DNA of 64,000 nucleotides from Aphidius gifuensis. Its lineage: Eukaryota > Arthropoda > Insecta > Hymenoptera > Braconidae. The stretch spans positions 5,022,001-5,086,000 of the forward strand of contig NC_057793.1 in assembly GCF_014905175.1 (NCBI RefSeq), written 5' to 3'. The notes below the pieces were generated by a model. It was not told the origin of the DNA and did not search any database. It saw only the letters and a program-made list of their open reading frames with translations. Made by a program: the position numbers and the translations under genes. Positions 1-9,990 of the stretch are shown here, piece after piece (within the stretch, counting starts at the first letter, position 1; each line of letters opens with the position of its first letter).

Positions 1-147
1 CTGAAACAACAGTATATTTTCCCATTTCAATTTGAAAATAAAGAAAAAAAAATAATAAAACTTCTTATATTAAACTTCATTCAATTAAATTATTTAGTTT
101 AACAATAATTTGATTTATAATTTTTATTTTATTTTTTTTTATTTCAG

Positions 148-229
148 CAAGTAAAGATGTATTCTGTTATCTTGATGCGAGAACTGAGATAATTTCTGGA
201 GTAAATAATTATAAATATTCTTACACCAA
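148..229 (+). CDS. Candidate internal coding exon, possibly GH18/IDGF-like
   Basis: A long T-rich tract ending in TTTCAG (to 147) makes a strong splice acceptor. After two bases that would complete a split codon, one frame stays open for 27 codons and includes VFCYLDARTEIISGV, ending at TAA (231-233). A donor CAA|GTAAAA at 229/230 would skip that stop. The spacing of Cys-Tyr-x-Asp and the Gly eleven residues after the Cys recalls the first strand of GH18 chitinase-like proteins and imaginal disc growth factors. That match is from memory and short. A phase-1 upstream exon, as signal-peptide exons often are, would fit but would lie left of the window. Without the donor it would be a terminal exon. 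No downstream partner exon in the right phase was found nearby. It faces the minus-strand exon at 1863-1923. Confidence 0.3.
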
Positions 230-402
230 GTAAAATTGGTGTATGAAAAATATATTTTAAGTGTAAAGTTAACTTGAAACTTTTAATAATAATCATTTTT
301 GATTATATCAGCTCATAAAATCATCGTAGATCCTAACCATTCATTGTTTTTTATGAAATTCAAATAGCAAGTTTTTAATGAATCTGTCAAAAGTGTATAA
401 TA

Positions 403-466
403 TATTATTATTATTATTATTATTATTATCATAATATTAAAATTATTATTATTATTATTATTAATA
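403..466. repeat. (ATT)n microsatellite, interrupted
   Basis: Two runs of about nine and eight ATT units separated by a short imperfect spacer (ATCATAATATTAAA). Directly visible. Confidence 0.95.
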
Positions 467-1089
467 CGTTGTATTTTTTATAAAATCCTCGTGGATTGTA
501 GCTCATTGAAAAAACATATTTCTCTGTAACGAGAAGTGTGAACGAATAAAAATAAAAAAAATCGAATTTTTAAAAAAATTGTCACAATGCTGGCTGGCTA
601 TGGAGCTTTAAATTTTACTGTATCTATATACATAACAGTAACAACCAGCTGACGTTGTATACAAAATTATTGTTAATATTATTTTACTCATCTATTTTCA
701 AAGAACAATTTATGAAAAAAAAAAATTCGAAAACTACCCAATTAGTTTTAATAAAATTCTCTTGAAATTTACATCATTAAATTATCATTATCATGAAATT
801 TTGTTTAAAATACATAAATGTCAGTTTTTTAAATTGATTTATTTTTTATTATGTTTAAAATATCGTTTATTGAGAATATTACAATAGACATTGTCTGCAT
901 TTATGTAGAAATTCAAATACATATTGATAAAAATATTTAATACTTTAATAAAAAATTTAGGTTATTAATTTTTATTAATGTGATAAGCTAATAAATGATT
1001 TTCTTTTTTATTTTAATTGACAGGATAATAGATTTACTTGCTAACTAAAAAAATTTTATATAATAATAACAATAGCCACACAACAGTGA

Positions 1090-1290
1090 AAAAAAAACAA
1101 CGATGCTGCAGATAGTTAGCTACAGAGTAGATGGGAAAAAGCTCTAGGGAACTCACTAGAGTATCTACGTGAAAATTAATTAGTTACCCAATTGAACTTT
1201 AACGATCGTTCGATTTTACGTTGCTCAGTTCACTGCCGCGAGCTGTGTTCATTGATAATAATTTTAACAGATGCGTTGCTAGAAATGCCC
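1090..1290 (+). promoter_or_regulatory. GC-raised island with initiator-like motif
   Basis: About 200 bp of higher GC in AT-rich DNA. It contains an insect initiator-type TCAGTT (1225-1230) followed by a CpG-containing GCCGCGAGCTG. No convincing TATA box or DPE was seen, so a promoter on the plus strand is only a possibility; a conserved enhancer is equally possible. Confidence 0.2.
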
Positions 1291-1440
1291 GAAACTAAAA
1301 TAACTTTCAAATAAAAATAAAATATAATATTTATTTTTATTTGAATTTAAATTTTTATATTCAACTTGCTATAATTAATCAAATTTAAAACTTATTTTTA
1401 ACTTTTTTGTATAATTTAATTTAACAATTTTCACGAGGTA

Positions 1441-1446
1441 TTTATT
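1441..1446 (-). terminator. Possible poly(A) signal of the minus-strand small gene
   Basis: Read on the minus strand this is AATAAA, 417 bases downstream of the signal-peptide exon at 1863-1923 and after the candidate last-exon region (1720-1500). The hexamer is common by chance in DNA this rich in A+T, so its use is inferred only from position. Confidence 0.25.
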
Positions 1447-1741
1447 TTATATTGAATATTCATAGTTGTTATTTTTAATTATAAGTTTTAGTGGTGTTAA
1501 TGATTTTCGTCGTTTAAATGCTTATCAAAATTTTCAGATCATATCTTTGATCGTGAAAGCACGTGTATGGTCACGTTGCACTAAAATTTTAAATACAACC
1601 ACTGGGGCTGTTGTCGTTGTGACCCTACAGACACTCATCCAATCGGCATTGGTCATCGGTAAATAATACTACTGTATATGTCTATATATAAATAAAACTC
1701 ATTGTAACCGAATAATCTACATCTACAATAGGTAGAAAATT

Positions 1742-1755
1742 CACGTGACCACGTG
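1742..1755. promoter_or_regulatory. Two CACGTG E-boxes, 2 bp apart
   Basis: CACGTG occurs at 1742-1747 and again at 1750-1755, the first inside the longer palindrome TCACGTGA. A third CACGTG lies at 2233-2238, upstream of the same minus-strand exon. bHLH proteins of the Myc/Max, USF/TFEB and CLOCK/CYC groups bind this hexamer. The pair would lie in the first intron of the minus-strand candidate gene. Function is inferred from clustering alone. Confidence 0.35.
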
Positions 1756-1862
1756 TCACGTTTTACCTCGTAATTATATGGTAACAATGTAATTAAGAAT
1801 AATAATTAACACATAATGCAAATAATTATATAGATTGACTTCGTATATAAATTTATACATAC

Positions 1863-1923
1863 CTTCAGCGCAAAATACAAAGGCGATGACCAAGCCAATA
1901 CCAAGAAATTTCACAATTGTCAT
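1863..1923 (-). CDS. First coding exon of a small secreted protein (signal peptide)
   Basis: On the minus strand ATG at 1923 opens MTIVKFLGIGLVIAFVFCAE, a textbook signal peptide: one Lys, a hydrophobic core, then a small-residue C-region (F-C-A-E). It runs straight into a strong donor, GAAG|GTATGT, at 1863/1862 and ends in phase 1, the usual phase for signal-peptide exons. The next exon is unresolved. An acceptor TATTGTAG (exon from 1722) gives 13 codons before a stop. Acceptors near 1675 give a frame with DDQCRLDECL before a stop. An acceptor near 1581 gives a 15-codon tail. A minus-strand AATAAA lies at 1441-1446. The mature product could be a short secreted peptide, or later exons may lie left of the window. 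I do not recognise the family. Confidence 0.5.
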
Positions 1924-4900
1924 GCTGTATTTTTTATATTTAAAATATAACAATTTAAACTTTAAACTTTATTCAGTAATTATTAATAATAATAAACAGA
2001 AAATAAGTCAACCAACTGACTTTAATATAACACTTCGTTTTTTTTTTGTTTTAATTATTTTTTCACCAAATTTTCACAATTTTTTTCCTTTTTTTTTGTA
2101 TTGAACTAACTTAATTTTCATATAATATAAAAAAAAAAATTTTATTTGCTCACATCCCGGAGTCCAGATGCTGACTGGCAACTAAAACAGAGTCCTGCAG
2201 GAGCAACATGCAACGCATGCGTAGATTTAAAACACGTGTCTATCTACACTGATTTTTCTGTCTCACTTTGGCTAAGTTAGTAAAAGTTGTTCTATTTCGA
2301 AACTTGACGGTGTGTTTCTGTCATAGACGAGTAATATTAGTATATACCCTTTCATCTTTTTGTTTTTGTTTCTTCTTCAATTGATCGAGTATTACACACC
2401 CTACCAATATATATCTCATAAACCTACCTCAATTCAAACTATCCTTAATATTAATCAAAAAGTTTCATGACGCCACCAATTGAGTCATTAAATCATTTGA
2501 ATTTAATTTTAATTTAATTTTACACAGTACCAATATTATTTAGAAATTTCATATTTAATCATTTTATTATTACATTTTTTTTTTTTTTTTAAATATTCAA
2601 CTATTATATTCAATTTATAATTTAATCAATACACTGAAAAAATTATTTTACGCTAATTTTATTTTTAAGTTCACTGTTACAGCTGAATCTAGCGATATTC
2701 GATATATTTTACAAAACGAAAAACCATTGGATTTTGGATAATTAATTAATTTAAATAATTCATTTTTTTGTCTAGCAAGTTATAAACCAGACACTTAAAA
2801 AATGAATGATATTCTATTGGTTGAATAAATTAAGAATAATTTTTACACTCGACTTTAATGATATCATTAAATTTATTATTTATTCAATAGTTTCAATTCA
2901 AAATTATAATAAGTATCATTTCTGTTGAAGAATGAAAATTTTGAATTAATTTAATATTATTACTTCAAACAGTTGTTTTATATTTTCAATTCATCTCGAA
3001 AAGAATATATTATTGTAAATAAAATAAGAATATTTTAATAATACACCTCGGGAATATATCCACGGAATAATTCATAGTTAATGTATTTATCTATATGTGT
3101 GTGTGTTGAGTTACCAATTGCAATTGTGTTTGAAGAAACAAGGTGTGCTTGTCAGGTATGATTTCAGCTGTTGTGTATTTCAAGTTTATAACTCATATTC
3201 CTTGAAAATCATGAAGAACTAAAATTATCTCTCATATGTCAGGCTTCTACACATATTATCACTATGCAAAAGCTGAAGACAGCTCAATAATAAAATACAT
3301 ACAACAATATTTAATATTCTATAATATTTGGAATTCTTTTAAATAAAAATTTTATTTTTTTTTTCTTTATTACCACATATGGTTTACTTTTTAAAATAAT
3401 TTAAAACCCAATCATATTTTTATAACTGACAATTAAAAATCAATACAAAAGTTAAAAAAAAATAATTCATTTCAATATTTTTAATTCAATTAAATCACAA
3501 TTCAGTCATGATTATCGATTACATTTAATAATTAAAAATATACCTTTTTAAATTATCAGTATCAAATAAATTTAAATTTACTAAAATATATTAACAAAAC
3601 TCTTGAAAAATATGGAGATATTAAACTTCAGTTGTGGAAGGGGTAAAGGGGAAAAGCTCTACTCATATATCTTGGTTGAGTTTTAATCTGGTAAGAGTAT
3701 AAATTTATCTCATAAGTATATAAGCTTCACATCCATATCTTCAAGGAGTCTTAATTACTCAATTGAACAAGTTGAATATTATCTAGAAAAAAATTATATT
3801 ACAGTTTCCTATGAGCTTTATTTATTCATAATTATTATCATAGATTTTTTTTTGATGTAAAAAAAAAAACGATCAAATTGACTTAATGAAAGGTTGAATG
3901 AATAAAATCACAAGAGTCAAAAAGATGAAATATTCTCAATGCAGTTTAATCAAAACTTTGGCAACTATATATAGACACATGGTGCAACTCATCAAACATT
4001 TATGCGTAAATTTTGATGCTCTGAAACGTGAAATAAAAATATGAGAAATGAATAAAAATAAAAAAAAAAATACGTGGTCAGTGGAGAATAAAACTAAAAA
4101 ATATATAAAAAAAATATATATATGTGCCAGAATGACGCATGTGTACCTCTGACGGTGATACATAGCCACACCTGCAATACAAATTTGAGTGACAAAATAA
4201 AAAAAAAATAAATAAATGAATAAAAAAAAAAAATAAAAATTATATTTTCAACGAATCTGAAAATATGAAATGCAACAAATTTTTAGTACACTTTAAAAAT
4301 ATATTTTAAATCGTGTTTTAACAATAATTTTCTATGATTCAGTGGAATATGATTACAGATATTTTTTAAAATTCATGGTAGAAAAATTTAATATAAAAGA
4401 AATCAAAATATAAAATAGAATTCACAGATCAATAACAATGTATCAATGAAATAGCACAATAAAATTACGTACAAGATGCTCGCGTATATCTCAAGGGGGG
4501 TAAAACCACCTGGTACGATCTTTTTTACCGTACACTGAAAAGACGTCTCGGGCATATAAAATCGAACAGTTCAAGTAAAATTACAGCTTATCGTCCGACA
4601 GATAATCGATCAGGTACAACCTATAAACAAAAAAAAAATAATAATAAATATATAAATAAATAAATGAAATACTGTGAATCGCATTTGAAAATAGGATGTA
4701 GTTGGTTTTTAGAAAAATAATATAAAAGAAAAAAATATTTTGACATTTCTGGTTGGGCATTGCAATTTTATGATGACATGACAATATTGTGATTGGTTAG
4801 AAAATAAATCTACAATATACACCATCATAAAAATTGATCAAAAAATTTTTTTTCAAATATTTAAAAAATCTTTTTTTTTTTTTTTTAGTTAAAATTAAAA

Positions 4901-5850
4901 TAAAATATGAGGCAAAATTTTTTATTTAAACATTTTTTTTTTTAGTATTTAAATTGTGTGTATTTTTGTGAAAGCAAAAAAAGAGTTTTACGATTATTGA
5001 AAATAATAATGTTAATAATTTTATGTAAATAAAAAAAAAACATCAACTTCAGACTGATATAAATCAACTTGATATAAATTGTAACATAAAACTTTTGATA
5101 AAAATCTAAAACAAGTGATAAAGTTTGAATGATCTTTCAGTATCTATAATACCGTTAGAAAAGAAATAATAAAAAAAAAAAAAATAAATAACATCGAAGA
5201 AAAATGAAGTGAATAGTCTCTGTTACATCGTGACTTGAAGGCTAAAAAATACCTAGCCAGATGTTACAATATTTACGGCCAAACAGATCGATAACGATAA
5301 CTTTCGATATCATATTAAAAAAAAAAAAAATATGAACCTTCATGTCTATACAAATATGATTACATACTTTTAAAAAATTAAATAATAAATAAACAAAAAT
5401 ATATAAACAAAAGAAAAATTTAATAACATAAATAAACATATACAAAATAAAAAATATATAGAAAAATAAACAAGGAAGAAGGTCACATAATGTATTATTA
5501 TAATATTATTTTATACATATCAAATAAAAAGATCAATTTAAAAAATAAATTCTATTGTTATTTTTTGATAATAACAGGGTGTGAAAACTTCCGTGTATAC
5601 AAAACAATAGGGTATATAATTTTAAAAAACATTAAATAATAGATTAATTATTAAAATTTCAATATCTACCGATAAAAATCCATGAATAAATAATTATATG
5701 GATAATAAAATGTCAATATCAATTATCTGAATGTTTAAATTTGTATATTTTTAAAAAATTTAAAAAAAATATAAATATACATGACAATTAGACTGATCAC
5801 CATAATTTACTTTGCATAAAGGAAATATGTATAGTATAATAATTATGGTA
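1924..5850. other. AT-rich non-coding stretch
   Basis: Holds the likely promoter zone of the minus-strand exon (GC-raised 2150-2340 with an E-box at 2233), a short TG repeat near 3098-3107 and a GC-raised island at about 4470-4620. A 25-codon open frame from ATG 3080 ends exactly at a good donor (CAG|GTATGA, 3155/3156) but it includes the TG repeat, and I do not call it. A solo TACACTGAAAAAA at about 2631 resembles the MITE end at 16587 but has no partner. Otherwise only poly-A/T. Confidence 0.5.
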
Positions 5851-5950
5851 TAACACCAGCGGTAATGTTATGACTCAAGGGGGTCGTTTAGTGTTACTCT
5901 TCATCACTGTAACAGTTGCTTAAGCCCGTCATCATGATCATATTGGTGAA

Positions 5951-6018
5951 TGTCTTTGGATATCTAGCTTTGAGTCCAAGTTGGCACTTGAGGACATACT
6001 AAAATCCCCATCGAAAGT
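5951..6018 (-). ncRNA. Diverged miR-9/miR-79-like hairpin candidate
   Basis: Read on the minus strand, the 3' arm (5973 down to 5951) contains AAAGCTAGAT and CCAAAG, which match the body of insect miR-79-3p except for a swapped dinucleotide and changes at both ends. The 5' arm (6018 down to 5995) contains GGGGATTTTAG and TATG, close to the miR-9b/79 5p arm, but with about six extra bases near its start. On the plus strand the same arm reads TCTTTGGATATCTAGCT, one mismatch from miR-9a over 17 bases. The two arms pair imperfectly around a ~20-nt loop and the total length, 68 nt, is normal for a pre-miRNA. The seed differs from known family members, so a decaying paralogue or coincidence is possible. 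It lies in a GC-raised island, 5860-6140. Confidence 0.2.
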
Positions 6019-9000
6019 AGGTTAATTGACTGCAAGTATAAACCAGTAGAGTAGTATTCCCTGAGGTGAAAATATCTGGGATAACGCGATGCCACATTAA
6101 TTTGTAATTGGTGGTGAGTCTGCGAGATTAAACGATATGTTTATAGTCATACATGTTGGAATGTATGTGTAATTTTGTATGTCTCCTTATAACGTCTAAT
6201 GTGAATCGTCTCTCTAAGAAATAAATAAAAAAGCATAAAAAAAGTAAAAACAAATGAAATTAAAAAAAATAAATTGTTGGGTGCATCTCTGTAACCTCTT
6301 CATGTCAGGTGATATAGTGGAAGTAAAGCCTGTCGGTAACATGGACATTTTACTCATGGAAGACGCATGGTTTTCGTTAATATGACATTTGAAATATGGT
6401 GCGACTCATGACGCTGTTGCCACGACTGAGGGTGAGAATATGACGAAGGGGTTGTAACGTGGCATCCTCACTTTCATATATATATTTTCTATGTATATAG
6501 AAAATGGACAAGAGAGATGGAAAATTGAAAGGACAAAATGCTGTATGCTGTATACACACATTCTGAAGAAGCAACGACGGGAAAAAGCTTCACCACCCAT
6601 CATCTCAAAGACTGAAGGGGCTACAAGGTGATCAAAAAATATCGTTCAAATTATAAAATGTCATTGAAGCGAAAATTGCCAGAATTGGATGTTTGTGGTT
6701 AAACAAAGTGGCTTTAATTGTGTCAACAAAAATGCAATTTTTCATCAGGTATATTTTTTTACTTCTCTCGCTACGATTTTGTCTAAAAATAAAAATTCAA
6801 AAAATCTAACATATAATATAATTGTTGAGTACGGAGTAATGATTAATTTAGAATTTATATGAAAATTATTGTCCAAGAATAATCTGAAATTTCTGGAAAA
6901 TCAGAATAGATATTTATAGATTAGAAAAATTATAATTTCAAGTTTTATTTCAATTTAATGAATTTTAATTTATGAATGAGTAATCTGGTCTAGCCAATAA
7001 TGGGTAATGAATAAGTGATTATCATTCACTGGACACTTAATGAGTTGACATTTGAAAAATGATTCAAATTTTATTTTTAATTCTTTCCCAATCTATTTTC
7101 AAGTATCTTGAACGTTACTAGTCATCATTATTTTTTCCCAGTTGGTATTCATTTATTTATTTATTTATATCAAAAATATTTGTTAACCATTACACGAATA
7201 TTCTGAAAAAATTATAGAGAAAATGGCTGAATTTTTATCCGATTACTACGAGTGGTCGACTTATTATTACTGTCGTCCATACCGAGGATTATATTTCAAT
7301 TCATGTGCTGCTTCCAATATTCCCTATTTAATCTCATTGAATGCATCTCTAAATATCCCCACAACTCTCATCACCATCCTCTATAGATGACAAATTATAA
7401 TTTTTTCTATAATCAATATTTTTCAAATATAAAACCAACTATAATTCATATAGTAATCCTATATTTATAGTAACTACTTGAATCTATATGAAACCCTAAA
7501 ACAGTTATATATTTTATTTTATATTTTTAAGACTCTAAAAAATTACAATTCAAATAACTTTTGAGAAAATAGAAAAATAAATACTGTCTATTGATTTATT
7601 TAAATTTCATTTGTTATTTATTTTTTTAACGTGTTATTATTATTTTTTTTTTTGACTATCAACTTTCTGTAAATATTTCTGTTGTGAAGCAAGACCGTTT
7701 AGCGATTGAATGTTGTTGCTTCAACCTTTTTGTCCTGTTTTTTTTTTTCACCCTTATATACAATTTCAATGTGGATCTTTATACGTGTCTCAAATCAAAA
7801 ACATAAAAACTTATTTTTACAAGTGATGGTGTGGCCACTTTTCCATGTGACTTGACACGTATTCTTTCACCTTTATTTATTTAATTTTTTTTTTTTCCTC
7901 ATCTTAACATTTTAAATTCTTATATTATAAATGTTTTTCGTCTTATTTTCATTTTCATTCAAGTATATCAATACAAGCCTTTATATTATCTATAAATTTT
8001 TTATCAATATAAAAGGTTGCTTGTCACTGGGACGTTTGTGCCCTTATTCTTTGCACAGATGCTAGATCATTGCGTATAGTTGTAGCAGGATGTATAAGAA
8101 GTGAGTGACAAAGAATATGTATATAGATATAACAAAAAGAGAAGTGAAAATATATAAAGCAGAGGGGATGGCGTATGTTCTGTCAAGCTGTCGCTGGAAG
8201 GAAGCTTTTCTGCCAACTTATGAGACACGTAAAATGCGAGCCAAGAATATTGCACCTCCCTTAACAGTTGCGTCAGTCTTTTCATGATTGTTCACCTTTC
8301 TTACTAGCTACTATTTATATTCACTATTTTTTTTCTCTCTCCCTTTCTTTTTTTCTTTTTATTATATCAAATTTATTTCTATATCTTTGGAGGATTCATA
8401 TAGTATTTTTCATTGGTCGTTTTATTTCACTTTTTCATTCTTGTTTTCATTTAAACTCTGTCGTTTCAAAGTGTTACCAATGATACGCTTTCAATTCGCA
8501 ATTCGATATTGAAATGTCCACTTTCTCATGTCTATAGTTATTCAATGTATATTGAAAATGTCTTTTAAATATACGACATGTCTTGAAATTATTTTACCGA
8601 ATATATATAAATGTGAGCAAAATTTGTATGTTATCAGAAACAGCTAGAGAACTTTAATGTGTAGATGAAAAGTTAAAGGTGATAAATGATAATAAAATAA
8701 TAAAATAAAAAAAGCTGTAGAATATTATCATTTATTAGACAAAAAAGAACAGTAGTTTTTTGTCTACGGCCATCTCTCGATAGAAAAAAAAAATATATAT
8801 AGAGATTTGCAGAGAGCATGTAGCAGTGGAGTAGCCATTAACTTGGTCAGACACTTTGCCAGTCACTGGCAGCAAGCTGCGCCGGTAAAAACGGGACTTT
8901 TTGGAATATTATCAACTTGAGTATGAAGCTTTTCTTGGTAACGTAGAAAGCTTTAAAAGCTTCACCATTTATCATTGAAAAATATCGTGATGAGCAACTG

Positions 9001-9960
9001 TAGTTATGTTCCATTTTCTGGAAATGGTCGTGAGAAATTTTTTGATAATTTAAATAAAATTCCTACACATTCTGTCACTGAAGTGTCAAATGATAACTTT
9101 ATAATTGACAAAAATTAATAAATTAACTCAGAGATATTATCTAGCTTAATTACTAAAGTAAAAATATTTTTTTAAATAGTTTCTCTTTTATATTTTTTAT
9201 TTCATTTTCATCCAGATAAATATCAAATTCATTAACTTTTTTTGTACAAATATGAAATGAAAATATACCTGCAAAAATACACATCAATTTATATTCATAA
9301 CGTTTTTTTTTTTTTTTGTAACTATAAAAATAATAATTAAAATAATAAAATTTTTTTTTTTTATAAAAAATAAACTAATTTCTAGTGATGAGCATAGCAA
9401 ACAATTAATTGTTTTTAAAAATTTATAGTTACCATTGAAAAATAAAAAACTATTTTTAACAAAGCACCCTATTACAAATGGCTTTTAGAATAATTTATTG
9501 TCTTAGCTTCAACAAACTGTCACACTGTCCAATGTATGTCGTACCGTTATTTTTAATTTTGCGTAAAAACTCATCATTCTCACGATAATACACAATCATA
9601 TAAAAAAAAAACATAAAAAATAGAAATATAAAAATAAAAAAAAAGAGAAAAGCATTTAATGCGTCCGGACATGTCGTGTGCCTCGTTTTTATCTCGTTTT
9701 AGTTTTAAAAATATATAAAAAAAACATATCAAACAACGTAAATCTTCTCTTGTCACATTTTTTTTTTTTTTTGTTTCAATAATGGCCTAGATTTTTTTAT
9801 TAAATTTTAAAAATCAATCAAATGGCTTTTGCGGTGAAAATATAAAAATAACAATTTTCAATTTCCATTTATTTTTTTTTTCGTTATTTAAATTAAATAC
9901 ACTGTATCTTTTATTATGTCTACAAAACTTTCAGGCACACTTACGCAGTGACACGCTCAT
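6019..9960. other. AT-rich stretch with three GC-raised islands
   Basis: Islands at about 6270-6620, 8020-8290 and 8750-8980 stand out in base composition. The third contains a 6-bp inverted repeat TGCCAG-TCA-CTGGCA near 8859. The second carries a 72-codon minus-strand open frame (8285-8067) without splice signals or similarity I can name. No exon is called; candidate regulatory DNA. Confidence 0.45.
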
Positions 9961-9973
9961 GTGGTCACCACAA

Positions 9974-9990
9974 ATGCAAATTGCTTGCAT
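9974..9990. promoter_or_regulatory. Palindromic POU/octamer-like site
   Basis: ATGCAAAT (octamer, bound by POU-domain factors) is followed by TTGCAT, giving ATGCAA-ATTGC-TTGCAT, a perfect 6-bp inverted repeat. POU proteins can bind such sites as dimers. It lies in a GC-raised island, 9930-10060, with no exon. Function is inferred. Confidence 0.3.

Larger units (their letters stand above)
230..1440. other. Non-coding AT-rich stretch with one microsatellite and one island
   Basis: No convincing exon. It holds the ATT microsatellite at 403-466, poly-A/T runs, and a GC-raised island at 1090-1290 listed separately. An acceptor-like TATATCAG near 310 is followed by about 17 open codons, but the phase does not join to the exon ending at 229. 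Confidence 0.6.

Noticed and set aside
1522..1661. Plus-strand frame between an acceptor (TTTTCAG) and a donor (CATCG|GTAAAT), with a hydrophobic stretch GAVVVVTLQTLIQSALV
   Set aside because: It lies opposite the better supported minus-strand gene, has no start or partner exon, and the minus strand is open there too.
2631..2643. TACACTGAAAAAA as a second MITE end
   Set aside because: No inverted partner within several kb.
8067..8285. Minus-strand frame starting MKRLTQLLREVQYSWLAFYV
   Set aside because: The first half looks protein-like, but there is no splice site at the point where it turns into low-complexity sequence, and a plus-strand frame overlaps it.
8613..8625. GTGAGCAAAATTT, similar to miR-87
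   Set aside because: No 5' pairing arm upstream and the match does not continue.
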